NCBI RefSeq assembly: GCF_002095485.1
Contig: NZ_MLFS01000048.1
Span: 1-40,915, forward strand
Reading direction: 5' to 3'
Length of the DNA: 40,915 nt
Origin: Pantoea wallisii
GTDB taxonomy: Bacteria > Pseudomonadota > Gammaproteobacteria > Enterobacterales > Enterobacteriaceae
A model generated the notes under the pieces. That model had not been told where the DNA came from. It was given only the letters and a program-made list of their open reading frames with translations, and did not search any database. Position numbers and translations under genes: made by a program. This document shows positions 1 to 9,062 of the stretch, in pieces (the stretch's first letter is position 1; the number at the start of each line of letters is the position of its first letter).

Positions 1-916
1 CTGCGGTCTGCTCCAGCGACGCGGCCTGCTCTTCGGTGCGCGCCGACAGATCGTTGTTACCGGCCGAGATCTCGCTGGCACCGGTGAAGATAGCGTCAGA
101 TCCTTCACGCACGTTACTCACGGTGCGCACCAGCGCCTGCTGCATCTCATGCAAGTTGCTGGCCAGCTGGCTCATCTCATTGCGCCCGACCACCGCAATG
201 GTCTGCGTCAGATCGCCCTGTGCAATATGCTGGATATGCTGAATGTTGTCGTTCAGTGGCGTGATCAGCACTTTGCGCAGGCCCAGCCAGCAAAGTGCAA
301 TCACCGCAATCACTACGGCCATGACGGCACCAATCAGCCACATCATGCGAATATACGCCGCGCTGTTGGCTTCTACTCCGGCGCTGGTCAGGCGATCCTG
401 ATCGGCACGCCAGCGGGTGTAATCCTGTAGAAAGGCATTTTGCGACGGCGCAACCGGGATCTTGCCCGCCAGTACGGTGTCGCTGTGCAGCAGCGCATCC
501 TGCATCTCGTCGAGCGCTTTGGCATACGCTTTATAGGTCGTATCCAGATGCTGATTAAGCTGCAGATCCTGGCCCGGCGTGTCCGGCGTACTTTTGAAGA
601 TGCGGTAATTTTCAGCCGCCGCCTGCTGGAAACCCTTGCTCTGCTGATACAGCTCGCTGATATCCGCTTCATTGCCTGCCAGTTTGCTGGTGGCAATACG
701 CAGCAGTACACGCGTCAGCACAATGCGGCTCTGGTTAAGGCTCATATAAGCATCATTGATAGCGGCGATATTTTTACTCGCCAGCTGAGAGACATTGAAG
801 CTGGTTTTGTCGTCGTTCAGCGCTTTGATAAACAGCGAGCCTGACGCCAGTTGGAGAAAACCAAAGACCAACAACACCAGCAGCAGGCTGGTGACAACGC
901 GGATTTTCGTAAACAT
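1..916 (-). CDS. Methyl-accepting chemotaxis protein, Tar/Tsr-like (3' part missing)
   Basis: Inner-membrane chemoreceptor that signals ligand binding to CheA-CheW. The first 305 residues are visible and the gene runs off the left edge. An N-terminal membrane segment (about residues 7-28) is followed by a four-helix-type periplasmic domain (about 30-188), a second membrane segment (about 191-213), a HAMP region and the start of the methylation helix (residues 292-304, ARTEEQAASLEQT). Arg64, Arg69 and Arg73 match the amino-acid-binding arginines of Tar/Tsr, so an amino acid ligand is likely; aspartate versus serine cannot be decided. The place after cheW is the usual tar position. The start ATG is at 914-916. 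Its own sigma-28-type promoter lies at 957-983. Confidence 0.93.
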   Translation of the reverse strand, partial: MFTKIRVVTSLLLVLLVFGFLQLASGSLFIKALNDDKTSFNVSQLASKNIAAINDAYMSLNQSRIVLTRVLLRIATSKLAGNEADISELYQQSKGFQQAAAENYRIFKSTPDTPGQDLQLNQHLDTTYKAYAKALDEMQDALLHSDTVLAGKIPVAPSQNAFLQDYTRWRADQDRLTSAGVEANSAAYIRMMWLIGAVMAVVIAVIALCWLGLRKVLITPLNDNIQHIQHIAQGDLTQTIAVVGRNEMSQLASNLHEMQQALVRTVSNVREGSDAIFTGASEISAGNNDLSARTEEQAASLEQTA

Positions 917-956
917 AGTTTGCCCTGGAAAAGTAAGAAAAAGTCATACAGGACAG

Positions 957-983
957 TTATCGACCAGCGTGCGTAAACGTTGA
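957..983 (-). promoter_or_regulatory. Sigma-28 (FliA) promoter for the chemoreceptor
   Basis: On the minus strand, TCAA (980-983), a 15-base spacer and GTCGATAA (957-964) match the class 3 flagellar consensus TAAA-N15-GCCGATAA, with one mismatch in each element. The site lies 41 bases upstream of the receptor start, so the receptor can be transcribed apart from the mot-che operon. Confidence 0.72.
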
Positions 984-1054
984 GGGAAAAATACGGGGTT
1001 TTTGTTATTTTCTTGTTGCATAACAAGAAGTTAATTAATCACGGTGATGATAAC

Positions 1055-1072
1055 GGGCCGCATAAGCGGCCC
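1055..1072 (-). terminator. GC-rich hairpin after cheW
   Basis: GGGCCGC-ATAA-GCGGCCC forms a seven-pair stem with a four-base loop, 13 bases past the cheW stop. No U-run follows on the minus strand, so it is either a weak terminator or an RNA-stabilising hairpin. A second inverted repeat (TTCTTGTT-GCAT-AACAAGAA, 1010-1029) lies just beyond it. Confidence 0.4.
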
Positions 1073-1084
1073 GCAGTTTGTGAC

Positions 1085-1582
1085 TTACGCGCTACGCAGC
1101 GTATCCACCAGCGCCATCTCTTCGCTGCTCAGCAGCTTCTCGATATCCACCAGGATCAGCATACGCTCACCCAGCGCGCCGAGACCGGTCAGGTACTCGG
1201 TGGACATGGTCACGGCAAATTCCGGGGAAGGACGGATCTGATCCTGCGTCAGCGACAGCACGTCAGAAACGCCATCCACCACGATGCCGACCACGCGGTG
1301 CTCCAGATTCAGCACAATCACCACGGTGTTTTCGTTGTAATCCACGTCCGGCTGCGAGAACTTCACGCGCAGGTCGATAATCGGCACGATCACGCCGCGC
1401 AGGTTAGTGACGCCTTTGATGAACTCCGGCGTGTTGGCGATGCGCGTTACCTGATCGTAACCGCGGATCTCCTGCACTTTCAGGATGTCGATGCCGTACT
1501 CTTCGTCACCGAGGGTGAAAACCAGGAACTCCTGGCCGACGGTTTCGCCAGCGATTTTGGTCACGGTTGCCATGTCAGTCAT
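1085..1582 (-). CDS. cheW: Chemotaxis coupling protein CheW
   Basis: SH3-like adaptor that links chemoreceptors to the CheA kinase in the polar signalling array. The 165 residues are close to the E. coli length of 167. The sequence follows CheW throughout ([20 protein letters not shown] near residues 17-36, then [15 protein letters not shown]). It is the last gene of the motA-motB-cheA-cheW run, 22 bases after the cheA stop, with an AAAGGG ribosome site before ATG. A hairpin at 1055-1072 separates it from the chemoreceptor gene. Confidence 0.97.
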   Translation of the reverse strand: MTDMATVTKIAGETVGQEFLVFTLGDEEYGIDILKVQEIRGYDQVTRIANTPEFIKGVTNLRGVIVPIIDLRVKFSQPDVDYNENTVVIVLNLEHRVVGIVVDGVSDVLSLTQDQIRPSPEFAVTMSTEYLTGLGALGERMLILVDIEKLLSSEEMALVDTLRSA

Positions 1583-1604
1583 TTTTTTACCCTTTCGTTA
1601 TCTA

Positions 1605-3599
1605 TTACGCTGCGGCACCGGCCACACGCTTTTCACGGTTCAACGATTGCAGTGCCGAAACATCCACAATCAGCGCCACGCTGCCATCGCCGAGAATGGT
1701 GGCGGCAGAGATGCCCGGCACTTTGCGATAGTTACTTTCGAGGTTTTTCACCACCACCTGATGCTGACCAATCAGCTGATCGACCAGCAGCGCATAGCGC
1801 CGCCCTGCGCTTTGCAGGATCACCACGATGCCCTGCGTCGCGTCGGTTTTGGCGTTCTGCACATCAAACACATTCCACAGCTCGACCAGCGGCAGGTATT
1901 CGCCACGCACTTCCAGCACGCGCTCACCACCGGCCAGCGGCTTCAGCTCTTCGGCAGTCGGCTGCAGCGACTCCATCACCGCGTTGAGTGGCAGAATGAA
2001 CACTTCATCGGCCACGCGCACAGACATACCGTCCAGGATGGCCAGCGTCAGCGGCAGCAGAATGCGGATGGTGGTGCCTTTGCCCTGCTTCGAGGCGATC
2101 TCAACGTGGCCGCCCATCTCCTGAATATTTCGTTTCACCACGTCCATACCCACGCCGCGGCCGGAGACGTCGGTCACCTGCTCGGCGGTGGAGAAGCCCG
2201 GGGCGAAGATCAGCATGCCGACCTCCTCATCGCTCATGCTGTCGCTGACCGGCAGGCCCGATGACATGGCTTTCGCCAGGATACGTTCACGGTTCAGGCC
2301 CGCGCCGTCATCGATCACTTCGATACAGATATTGCCGCCCTGGTGTTCAGCGGAGAGCGTCAGGTTGCCGACGGCGGTTTTGCTGGACGCCAGGCGTTTT
2401 TCCGGGGTTTCAATACCGTGATCGAGGCTGTTACGCACCAGGTGCGTTAACGGATCGATGATGCGCTCAATCAGGCTCTTATCCAGCTCGGTAGAGCTTC
2501 CCAGCAGCGTCAGCTCTACCTCTTTGCCCAGCTTGCTGGCCAGATCGCGCACCAGACGCGGGAAGCGGCTGAACACATACTCCATTGGCATCATACGAAT
2601 CGACATTACCGACTCTTGCAGGTCGCGCGCATTGCGCTCCAGCTGGCCCATGCTGTTGAGCAGATCACCGTGCGCGACCGGATCCAGTGCGCCGGAGCGC
2701 TGTGCCAGCATCGACTGGGTAATCACCAGTTCGCCCACCAGGTTAATCAGCTGATCCACTTTCTCAACGGCGACGCGGATACTGCTGGATTCACTGGTTT
2801 TGGCCGGTGCGGCGGCGCGTTTCGCTTCACGTTTTACAGCGGGCGTAATGTCGGTGACCGTTGCGGTCTGTACCGGCTCCGCCGCCGGCGCGTCGGGTTC
2901 TGCCACGTTTGCCACTTCGGCCACCGGTGCGGCGGCCTCCGGGAAGCGAATCTGTGCTTCATCAATGACAAAGCAGAGCACCGCCACGATATCGTCTTTG
3001 CCGACGCCATCGATGGTGACTTCCAGCGAGTGGGTGCCCTTCACCACGCCGGTGAGCGTGCCAAGATTGCCCAGCTCCTCCAGCATCAGGTCCGGCTCTT
3101 TCTCTTTCAGATCGACCAGCTGCAGGCGCAGGCCACTGCTGGCGACCGCGACCGGTGTAGCGATCTCCGTGACGGTTGCCGCTTTCGGGGCTTCCGGCGC
3201 TATGCCTTTAGCTTCCAGCGCCAGCTGACGCAGTGCTTCGCAGATGTAGTTAAAGTTCTCTGCGTTTGGCTCCTGCGCAGTTTTATAGGCATCGAGCTGT
3301 TCCTGCATAATATCTTTGGTTTCCAAAAACAGGTTGATGATGTCGGTGCTGAGCTGCATCTCGCCGCGGCGCGCACCATCCAGAATGTTTTCCAGGATAT
3401 GTGTAGTCTCCTGTAAAACCGTAAAACCAAATGTACCGGCCCCGCCCTTAATGGAGTGGGCGGCGCGGAAGATGGCATTCAACTGTTCAGAATCGGGCTC
3501 CTGGGGATCTAATCCCAACAGGTGTTGCTCCATATCCGCTAACAGTTCATCGGCTTCATCGAAAAACGTCTGGTAAAAATCGCTGATGTCCATACTCAC
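1605..3599 (-). CDS. cheA: Chemotaxis histidine kinase CheA
   Basis: Cytoplasmic kinase that passes phosphate from His48 to CheY and CheB under chemoreceptor control. The 664 residues include an N-terminal HPt domain with the phosphorylated His48 (AAHSIKGGAGTFGF), a P2 response-regulator-binding region bounded by Ala/Pro-rich linkers (about residues 130-270), the dimerisation domain, an ATPase domain with N box (HLVRNSLDHGIE) and G boxes (GRGVGMDVV), and a C-terminal CheW-like domain. I chose the GTG start at 3597-3599 because the product then begins MSMDISDFYQTFFDEAD, as in E. coli, and a GAGG site precedes it. Met98, the start of the short CheA form in E. coli, is conserved. The gene starts four bases after the motB stop. 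Confidence 0.97.
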   Translation of the reverse strand: MSMDISDFYQTFFDEADELLADMEQHLLGLDPQEPDSEQLNAIFRAAHSIKGGAGTFGFTVLQETTHILENILDGARRGEMQLSTDIINLFLETKDIMQEQLDAYKTAQEPNAENFNYICEALRQLALEAKGIAPEAPKAATVTEIATPVAVASSGLRLQLVDLKEKEPDLMLEELGNLGTLTGVVKGTHSLEVTIDGVGKDDIVAVLCFVIDEAQIRFPEAAAPVAEVANVAEPDAPAAEPVQTATVTDITPAVKREAKRAAAPAKTSESSSIRVAVEKVDQLINLVGELVITQSMLAQRSGALDPVAHGDLLNSMGQLERNARDLQESVMSIRMMPMEYVFSRFPRLVRDLASKLGKEVELTLLGSSTELDKSLIERIIDPLTHLVRNSLDHGIETPEKRLASSKTAVGNLTLSAEHQGGNICIEVIDDGAGLNRERILAKAMSSGLPVSDSMSDEEVGMLIFAPGFSTAEQVTDVSGRGVGMDVVKRNIQEMGGHVEIASKQGKGTTIRILLPLTLAILDGMSVRVADEVFILPLNAVMESLQPTAEELKPLAGGERVLEVRGEYLPLVELWNVFDVQNAKTDATQGIVVILQSAGRRYALLVDQLIGQHQVVVKNLESNYRKVPGISAATILGDGSVALIVDVSALQSLNREKRVAGAAA

Positions 3600-3603
3600 G
3601 GGA

Positions 3604-4635
3604 TCACCTCGGCTGTGAGGGTTGGTCTGGTGTCACCGCGCCAGCGGCGGGCGGCGCTGCTGCTGCAGGCGCGGTCGCAGGTGCCGGCGTAGCCGGTGTT
3701 GCGGTCGTCCCTGTGGGGGCAGCTGGCGCAGCCGGTCCTGCCGGTGCGGTAATGTTGGGAATAATCTGCGCCGGGTCGCTTACCTGCACGGCATCGCTCT
3801 CGGCATTCTCTTTTTCTATCGCGGCCTCGGTATCGTGGTTCAGTACCAGCAGGCTGATGCGGCGGTTAACGGCATCATCCGCTCCACGGTTCTTCAGCTT
3901 CATGGTGTCGGCCATGCCCACCACCCGCAGCATTTTGCTGCCGTCCAGACCGCCCATGACCAGCTCACGACGTGAGGCGTTGGCGCGGTCCGCTGACAGC
4001 TCCCAGTTGCTGTAGCCGCGCTGGCCGTTGGCATACTGGTAATCATCGGTATGGCCGGACAGACTGATTTTGTTCGGCAGATCATTCAGCACTGGCGCAA
4101 TGGCGCGCAGAATGTCGCGCATATAGGGCTCGACGTCAGCGCTGCCGGTTTTAAACATCGGGCGGTTCTGGCTATCGATAATCTGAATGCGCAGCCCCTC
4201 TTCCACCATATTGATGATCAGATGCGGACGCAGCGCTTTCAGGCGTGGATCGGCCTCAATCAGCTGATCCAGCTTTTCGCGCAGGCGGTTGAGACGGATC
4301 TCTTCCAGTTTTTTCTTCTGCGCATCCATATCCACCACTTTTCGTACTTCGCCATCCTTGCGCGTCGGGTCATCACCGCCGCCAGGGATCGGGCTCTCAC
4401 TGTCGCTGCTGCGTGCTCCGCCGGTGAGCGCCACTTTCAGCGGCGTACGAAAGTACTCCGCAATCTGTACCAGCTCACGCGGGCTGGAGATCGACAGCAA
4501 CCACATCACCATAAAAAACGCCATCATCGCCGTCATAAAGTCGGCATAGGCAATTTTCCACGATCCGTGGGCACCATGATGACCTTTATGTTTGCGCTTT
4601 TTCACCAGCACAATGGGGCGATTGCCTGCCTTCAT
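3604..4635 (-). CDS. motB: Flagellar stator protein MotB
   Basis: Inner-membrane stator subunit that anchors the MotA-MotB proton channel to peptidoglycan. It has 343 residues with one membrane helix (about 28-50) carrying the proton-binding Asp32 ([13 protein letters not shown]) and an OmpA-like peptidoglycan-binding domain (about 150-265, with LSGHTDD and NRRISLLVL). The C-terminal 55 or so residues form a low-complexity Ala/Pro/Thr tail, longer and more repetitive than I recall for E. coli MotB. The ATG overlaps the motA stop in an ATGA arrangement, which implies coupled translation of the two subunits. Confidence 0.96.
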   Translation of the reverse strand: MKAGNRPIVLVKKRKHKGHHGAHGSWKIAYADFMTAMMAFFMVMWLLSISSPRELVQIAEYFRTPLKVALTGGARSSDSESPIPGGGDDPTRKDGEVRKVVDMDAQKKKLEEIRLNRLREKLDQLIEADPRLKALRPHLIINMVEEGLRIQIIDSQNRPMFKTGSADVEPYMRDILRAIAPVLNDLPNKISLSGHTDDYQYANGQRGYSNWELSADRANASRRELVMGGLDGSKMLRVVGMADTMKLKNRGADDAVNRRISLLVLNHDTEAAIEKENAESDAVQVSDPAQIIPNITAPAGPAAPAAPTGTTATPATPAPATAPAAAAPPAAGAVTPDQPSQPR

Positions 4636-5519
4636 GAGTTCTGATCCGAAGTCTGTTTCGCTGGATTCTTGGCGTTCCGCACGTGCTCTTCCAGCTCAGT
4701 GAAAGAGGGACGTTCGGTGGAGTACAACGTTTTACGACCAAATTCGACGGCGATTTGTGGTGCATAGCCATTCAGGCTGGAGAGCAATGTCACCTTCACG
4801 CACTGCATCATCTTGGTGGTTTCGGCACACTTCTGACGCAGCACCGAAGCCAGCGGCGAAATAAAACCGTAGGCCAGTAAAATACCGAGGAAGGTTCCCA
4901 CCATCGCGTGGGCCACCAGCGCGCCCAGTTCAGCGGCGGGACGGTCGGCAGATGCCAGCGCATGGACCACGCCCATGACTGCCGCCACGATACCGAAGGC
5001 CGGTAAGCCATCACCCATAGCGGCTAAACTTTGCGCTGGCACTTCACACTCGTGCTCGTAGGTTTCGATCTCTTCATCCATCAGCGCTTCAATTTCAAAC
5101 GCATTCATATTTCCGCTGACCATCAGTCGTAAATAGTCGGTAATAAAATCCACTAAGGGTTTATCGGCCAGAATGCGCGGATAGTTAGCGAAAATTTCGC
5201 TCTGACTGGGATCTTCAATATCACGCTCTAACGACAGCATGCCCTGCTGACGCGATTTCGCCATCAGTCGGTAGAGCAGCGCCATTAAATCCATATAGAC
5301 CGCTTTATTGTATTTTGAGCCGCGCATGAGCAGCGGCAGCGCTTTCAGGGTTTTCTTGATCGACTTACCGTTGTTGCCGACCAGAAAAGCACCTACCGCC
5401 GCGCCGCCGATAATGATCAACTCGGCGGGCTGATACAGCGCGCCTAAGTGGCCCCCGACCATCATATAGCCGCCCAACACGGAGCCGACGACCACGATAT
5501 AACCCAGAAGAATCAGCAC
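4632..5519 (-). CDS. motA: Flagellar stator protein MotA
   Basis: Proton-channel stator subunit that drives flagellar rotation with MotB. The 295 residues match the E. coli protein length and sequence ([28 protein letters not shown]). There are four membrane segments, two near the N terminus and two near residues 165-225 ([27 protein letters not shown]). The start is GTG at 5517-5519, with AAGGAT upstream. It is the first gene of motAB-cheAW and begins 77 bases past the flhDC terminator. I found no convincing sigma-28 site in the short leader, so the promoter is unassigned. Confidence 0.96.
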   Translation of the reverse strand: MLILLGYIVVVGSVLGGYMMVGGHLGALYQPAELIIIGGAAVGAFLVGNNGKSIKKTLKALPLLMRGSKYNKAVYMDLMALLYRLMAKSRQQGMLSLERDIEDPSQSEIFANYPRILADKPLVDFITDYLRLMVSGNMNAFEIEALMDEEIETYEHECEVPAQSLAAMGDGLPAFGIVAAVMGVVHALASADRPAAELGALVAHAMVGTFLGILLAYGFISPLASVLRQKCAETTKMMQCVKVTLLSSLNGYAPQIAVEFGRKTLYSTERPSFTELEEHVRNAKNPAKQTSDQNS

Positions 5520-5596
5520 AAAAACATCCTTACGTCCGTAACGTGTTGGTAGAAGTTAAGCCAGAGAGCCGCAGGTGTTATTCGTTTTTCGTGGGC

Positions 5597-5625
5597 AAAA
5601 AAAAAGCAGCGGTATTAACCGCTGC
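5597..5625 (-). terminator. Rho-independent terminator of flhDC
   Basis: On the minus strand GCAGCGGT-TAAT-ACCGCTGC is a perfect eight-pair stem followed at once by nine T residues. It lies 27 bases past the flhC stop and separates the class 1 flhDC transcript from motA. Confidence 0.92.
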
Positions 5626-5652
5626 TGGATGCTTTCCACGATGCGAACAAAC

Positions 5653-6231
5653 TTAAACGGCGCGTTTAACCTGTTCATCCAGCAGTTGTGGAAAGGTATC
5701 GGCAGAATCTGCAGAAAGTTTACGTCTTTTTACGGCACGTGATGGCGGCTGGCACAGGCTGCAAACGAAGCTGCCCACCGGCTGATGCGCGTGGTTAATG
5801 AAGCTTCCACCACAGCATTTGCAATCAGCCAGCTCCAGCATGCCGCTTTCGACAAATCGCACCAGGGTCCAGGCGCGCGTTAGCGCCAACAGCGGGCCCT
5901 CGTCCGATTGCGGACACTGCTCAAGGTACAGGCGATAAGCTTTAATTACCGCCTCAACGCCACTGCTCAACCCGGTTTTCAGCAAAAACTGCCAGGCGTT
6001 ACAGAACATCGACGCATGAATATTTTGTTCCCAGGTCATGAACCAGTCTGTTGAGAATGGCAGCATGCCTTTCGGGGGTGGTGCACCACGTAACTCTTTA
6101 TAGAGTTTAATCAGGCGACCACGGCTCAGCTGCGTTTCACTCTCCAGCATCTGCAGTCGGGCGCCCAGCGTAATCAACTCCATGGCCAGCTGAATATCGC
6201 GTGCTTCCTGAACGATACTTTTTTCGGTCAT
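5653..6231 (-). CDS. flhC: Flagellar master regulator subunit FlhC
   Basis: Forms the FlhD4C2 complex that activates class 2 flagellar promoters. The 192 residues match the E. coli length. The zinc-binding cysteines are at 137, 140, 157 and 160 (CKCCGGSF, then CSLC), exactly as in E. coli; Cys139 is extra. The start codon overlaps the flhD stop by one base (TAATG), so the two subunits are translationally coupled. A strong terminator follows. Confidence 0.98.
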   Translation of the reverse strand: MTEKSIVQEARDIQLAMELITLGARLQMLESETQLSRGRLIKLYKELRGAPPPKGMLPFSTDWFMTWEQNIHASMFCNAWQFLLKTGLSSGVEAVIKAYRLYLEQCPQSDEGPLLALTRAWTLVRFVESGMLELADCKCCGGSFINHAHQPVGSFVCSLCQPPSRAVKRRKLSADSADTFPQLLDEQVKRAV

Positions 6232-6581
6232 TACACCGCCCTCTTCTTACTGCCGGCATCGTCTTTTGATGCGCTGCGTAATAAACGGCTGGATAATAAG
6301 ATACCGGTGTGGATTTGCTGCAAGTCATCCACACGTGACTCCTGCGTCAAACGGTTAATTAAGGTGTGATCGGTAAAGCGGAACTGGCAAACCAGTTGAT
6401 TGGTCTCCGCTAATTTTACCATCTCAGGCAGTGTTAATTGCGACAATGTATCCGCCATCGACTCATCGATGCCTAAACGAAACATTGCAGAAGCTTTTTC
6501 CTGGTTAATTAAACGCTGTGCAAGCAGTAAATATGACAGGTTGATGTCATATATATGTTTTAGTAATTCTGATGTACCCAT
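6231..6581 (-). CDS. flhD: Flagellar master regulator subunit FlhD
   Basis: DNA-binding partner of FlhC at the top of the flagellar hierarchy. It has 116 residues and is all-helical ([20 protein letters not shown] at residues 2-21). The start ATG at 6579-6581 follows AGGATGGGAAA, a good ribosome site that also contains CAGGATG, close to the CsrA-binding consensus. E. coli flhD has CsrA sites in its leader, though sited differently as far as I recall. A roughly 1-kb gene-free region upstream carries the expected CRP-controlled promoter. Confidence 0.98.
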   Translation of the reverse strand: MGTSELLKHIYDINLSYLLLAQRLINQEKASAMFRLGIDESMADTLSQLTLPEMVKLAETNQLVCQFRFTDHTLINRLTQESRVDDLQQIHTGILLSSRLLRSASKDDAGSKKRAV

Positions 6582-6835
6582 TTTCCCATCCTGATAGACG
6601 CGGCATATATACGGCCACAGAATTTAAACTTCTATGGTTCGGGTTGCTGGTTGGTAAATCTAAAGATGGCAAAAAATAATCAGGCATAAGCCAACGCATA
6701 CTGAACTTTTTTTTATTCCGTAGCGGATTTTGATCAGTAGTAGTCAAAACTCCAGGCCAATCTTTTCTTGAGTTGTAACCATCTTCCGTGACGTCTGCTT
6801 ACAGTTTTTTAAGACTAATCCGAAAACAACGCAAA

Positions 6836-6841
6836 TCTATA
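6836..6841 (-). promoter_or_regulatory. Predicted -10 box of the flhDC promoter
   Basis: TATAGA on the minus strand. It would start transcription near 6829, giving a leader of about 247 bases and placing the CRP palindrome centre about 70 bases upstream. E. coli flhDC has a CRP site near -71.5 and a leader of about 200 bases. No good -35 box is present, as expected for an activator-dependent promoter. Confidence 0.5.
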
Positions 6842-6886
6842 TCGTCTGATTTCCACATACAACGTGACTGGCATGAAATTTTAGAT

Positions 6887-6910
6887 AAAGTGTGATCTGG
6901 ATCACACTTT
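6887..6910 (-). promoter_or_regulatory. CRP-cAMP binding site upstream of flhDC
   Basis: A perfect 11-base inverted repeat, AAAGTGTGATC at 6887-6897 and GATCACACTTT at 6900-6910, around a TG centre. It contains the full TGTGA-N6-TCACA core. The centre lies 317 bases upstream of the flhD start. This ties motility to carbon status. Confidence 0.88.
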
Positions 6911-7550
6911 TAAGGCAAATTTTTCTGCTGAAGCTTCAGTAAAGCTTTTCTGTTGTCTTTTTTTTGTACGATTTTGAAATGTTTCGCTAATATTTCACAA
7001 GAAAAGTCTGAAATTTGAACCCTGTCGCAGTTTGGTGGCTCCACGCGATCTTTTGTCTGCTACGTTGGCTTTAGAGTGCTACAACCTGCCGAAACATGGC
7101 ACATAAGCAGCATAAAACACCAAAAAACGCAGAAATCATTTGCTTTCAGATTAATCACTTACAGGGAATATTGCCGTGAGACACCAATCACGGTCGCAAA
7201 CGAAGCGTGAAGAGTGCGTGCAGATTAACTGCGGAGTGTAAGGAGTTTGTATAGAGGGTTTAGCGGGTCGCAGGGTGTGTAACAGGGCGTTACATTAGCA
7301 TTATGAATGAATTGATGTTTTAACACACTGATGTAAGAGAACTATCGGCCTGGCCAGCCAAATCTTTAGGGCGTTAAGGGAAAATTTATGCCTGGCGCGT
7401 CTGTTTGCACGCTTTTTAATCAAAACGTGCGCTTTATAACGCTGCATCAGAAAGTTAGCGGTTAACCATTTGAAATCGATTTCATGCAGAAAAGCCGGTG
7501 AGGTGAAAACGCTGTGCAGAGAGCGCAAGATAGCAGTAGGTTATTTTCAG

Positions 7551-7607
7551 AAAAATGCCCCCACTCCGGCATAATCCCGCGAACGGGAAATAGCAGAATG
7601 GGGGCAT
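7551..7607 (-). terminator. Rho-independent terminator of otsBA
   Basis: On the minus strand ATGCCCCCA (RNA of 7599-7607) pairs with TGGGGGCAT (7555-7563), followed by TTTTT. A nested CCCG-TTCG-CGGG stem (7576-7587) sits in the loop, giving a two-tier hairpin. It begins 19 bases past the otsA stop and isolates otsBA from flhDC. Confidence 0.85.
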
Positions 7608-7625
7608 AATGTCCTTTTCCCTTAA

Positions 7626-9062
7626 TTATGCCAGGCGGGGAAAGGTCGCGACTTTATTCACCGTGCCGTGGTCGTCACTGCGTCCCGGCAGCGTATTGAG
7701 ATCGTCCAGGAAACTTTCACGCCAGGCGGTAATGTCCTGCTTGCGCAGCACTGCCATCATGTCGTTGTAGCGTGAAATACGTTCGGTACGCGGCATGGTT
7801 AACGCGCGATCCAGCGCAGCAGCCACCTCATCACGATCGTAAGGGTTAACGATCAGCGCCGAGGTGAGTTCATTGGCGGCACCGGCAAAGCGCGACAGCA
7901 CCAGCACACCCGGATCGTCCGGGTCCTGCGCGGCAACGTACTCTTTCGCCACCAGGTTCATGCCGTCACGCAGCGGCGTCACCAGGCCGACATCGGTCAG
8001 GCGGAAAATCTTCATCAGCAGGCGACGGTCAAAATGCTGGTTCAGATAAAACAGTGGCGTCCAGCCCAGGGTACCGTACTTACCGTTGATGCGCCCCGCT
8101 TCGGTCTCCAGCTGATGGCGGATATCCTGGTAGGCCTGCACATCACCGCGTGATGTTGGCGCAATCTGTGAATAACGGATTTTGCCGCGGTGCTGCGGGA
8201 AGTTCTCCAGCAGCGCTTCATAGGCCATAAAGCGCTCCGGCAAGCCTTTGGAGTAATCCAGCCGCTCGCAGGCGATGATGTTTTGCAAATCACCCAGTTC
8301 ACGCTTCATTGCCGCCATTTTCGGCGGTAGCGGGCCTTCGGCCATCTCTTTAATGCTGTCCGGCTCAATGCCAATCGGATAGACCTCCGTCATGAAGGTA
8401 TTACCGAAGGCACGGTGACGCTTTTCACCTTTATTCTGCAGCTGCGTAAGCTGGCTCAGGCTGTCGAGGAACGCCACGCGATCGGATTCTGTCTGGAAAC
8501 CCAGCAAATCATATTCACACAGCATTTCCAGCAGTTCCTGATGCGGCGGCAGCGCGTTGAAAATTTCCGGCGTCGGGAACGGGATATGCAGAAAGAATCC
8601 GATACGGTTATTAACTCCCTGCTTGCGCAGCTCCGCCGCCAGCGGCAACAGATGGTAATCATGAATCCACAGAATATCGTCTGATTTGATCAACGGTTTT
8701 AAACGCTGCGCCAGCAAGGTGTTAACACGGCAGTACCCCTCCCAGGCTTCGCGCTGGAACTGCACTAAGTCGAGACGGTAGTGGAAAGCGGGCCAAATCA
8801 CCGTGTTGGAAAACTGGCAGTAATATTGATCGTAATCGTTCTGATTCAGGGGGAACGAGGCATAGGTGATGTTGTCCTGCTCGACCTGCGAAATCTCTTC
8901 ACCCTCTTCACCGGAGAACTCGCTGATCTCTCCGTTCCAGCCAAACCACAATCCTCCGGTGGTCCGCAGTGCGTCGAGAATACCGACGGCGAGGCCGCCC
9001 GCACTGGTTTTGCTTCCATCAGGAATAGCGATACGGTTAGATACGACGACTAAACGACTCAT
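7626..9062 (-). CDS. otsA: Trehalose-6-phosphate synthase OtsA
   Basis: Joins UDP-glucose and glucose-6-phosphate to form trehalose-6-phosphate in the cytoplasm, for osmotic and desiccation protection. It is a 478-residue family 20 glycosyltransferase. Visible family features are the N-terminal LVVVSNR, the GGLAVG loop near residues 22-27, WIHDYHLL with the His that binds substrate, [12 protein letters not shown], and the C-terminal [14 protein letters not shown] with the sugar-nucleotide-binding acidic region. ATG overlaps the otsB stop by four bases. A strong terminator follows. Confidence 0.98.
   Translation of the reverse strand: MSRLVVVSNRIAIPDGSKTSAGGLAVGILDALRTTGGLWFGWNGEISEFSGEEGEEISQVEQDNITYASFPLNQNDYDQYYCQFSNTVIWPAFHYRLDLVQFQREAWEGYCRVNTLLAQRLKPLIKSDDILWIHDYHLLPLAAELRKQGVNNRIGFFLHIPFPTPEIFNALPPHQELLEMLCEYDLLGFQTESDRVAFLDSLSQLTQLQNKGEKRHRAFGNTFMTEVYPIGIEPDSIKEMAEGPLPPKMAAMKRELGDLQNIIACERLDYSKGLPERFMAYEALLENFPQHRGKIRYSQIAPTSRGDVQAYQDIRHQLETEAGRINGKYGTLGWTPLFYLNQHFDRRLLMKIFRLTDVGLVTPLRDGMNLVAKEYVAAQDPDDPGVLVLSRFAGAANELTSALIVNPYDRDEVAAALDRALTMPRTERISRYNDMMAVLRKQDITAWRESFLDDLNTLPGRSDDHGTVNKVATFPRLA

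Larger units (their letters stand above)
6582..7550. other. flhDC control region, no gene seen
   Basis: AT-rich and without a believable reading frame; the 75-codon frame at 7301-7528 lacks a ribosome site and family resemblance. The near end holds the flhDC leader, -10 box and CRP site listed separately. A 12-base palindrome CTGAAGCTTCAG lies at 6928-6939 just beyond the CRP site and could be an operator. In E. coli uspC lies here; no remnant is visible. Confidence 0.7.

Noticed and set aside
2616..3416. Long 266-codon open frame antisense to cheA
   Set aside because: Shadow of cheA; composition rich in His/Arg typical of opposite-strand frames and no ribosome site.
5520..5600. Sigma-28 promoter before motA
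   Set aside because: Best candidates match only five of eight -10 positions and lack TAAA at the right distance.
7301..7528. 75-codon frame in the flhDC upstream region
   Set aside because: No ribosome site, no family resemblance, located in AT-rich regulatory DNA.
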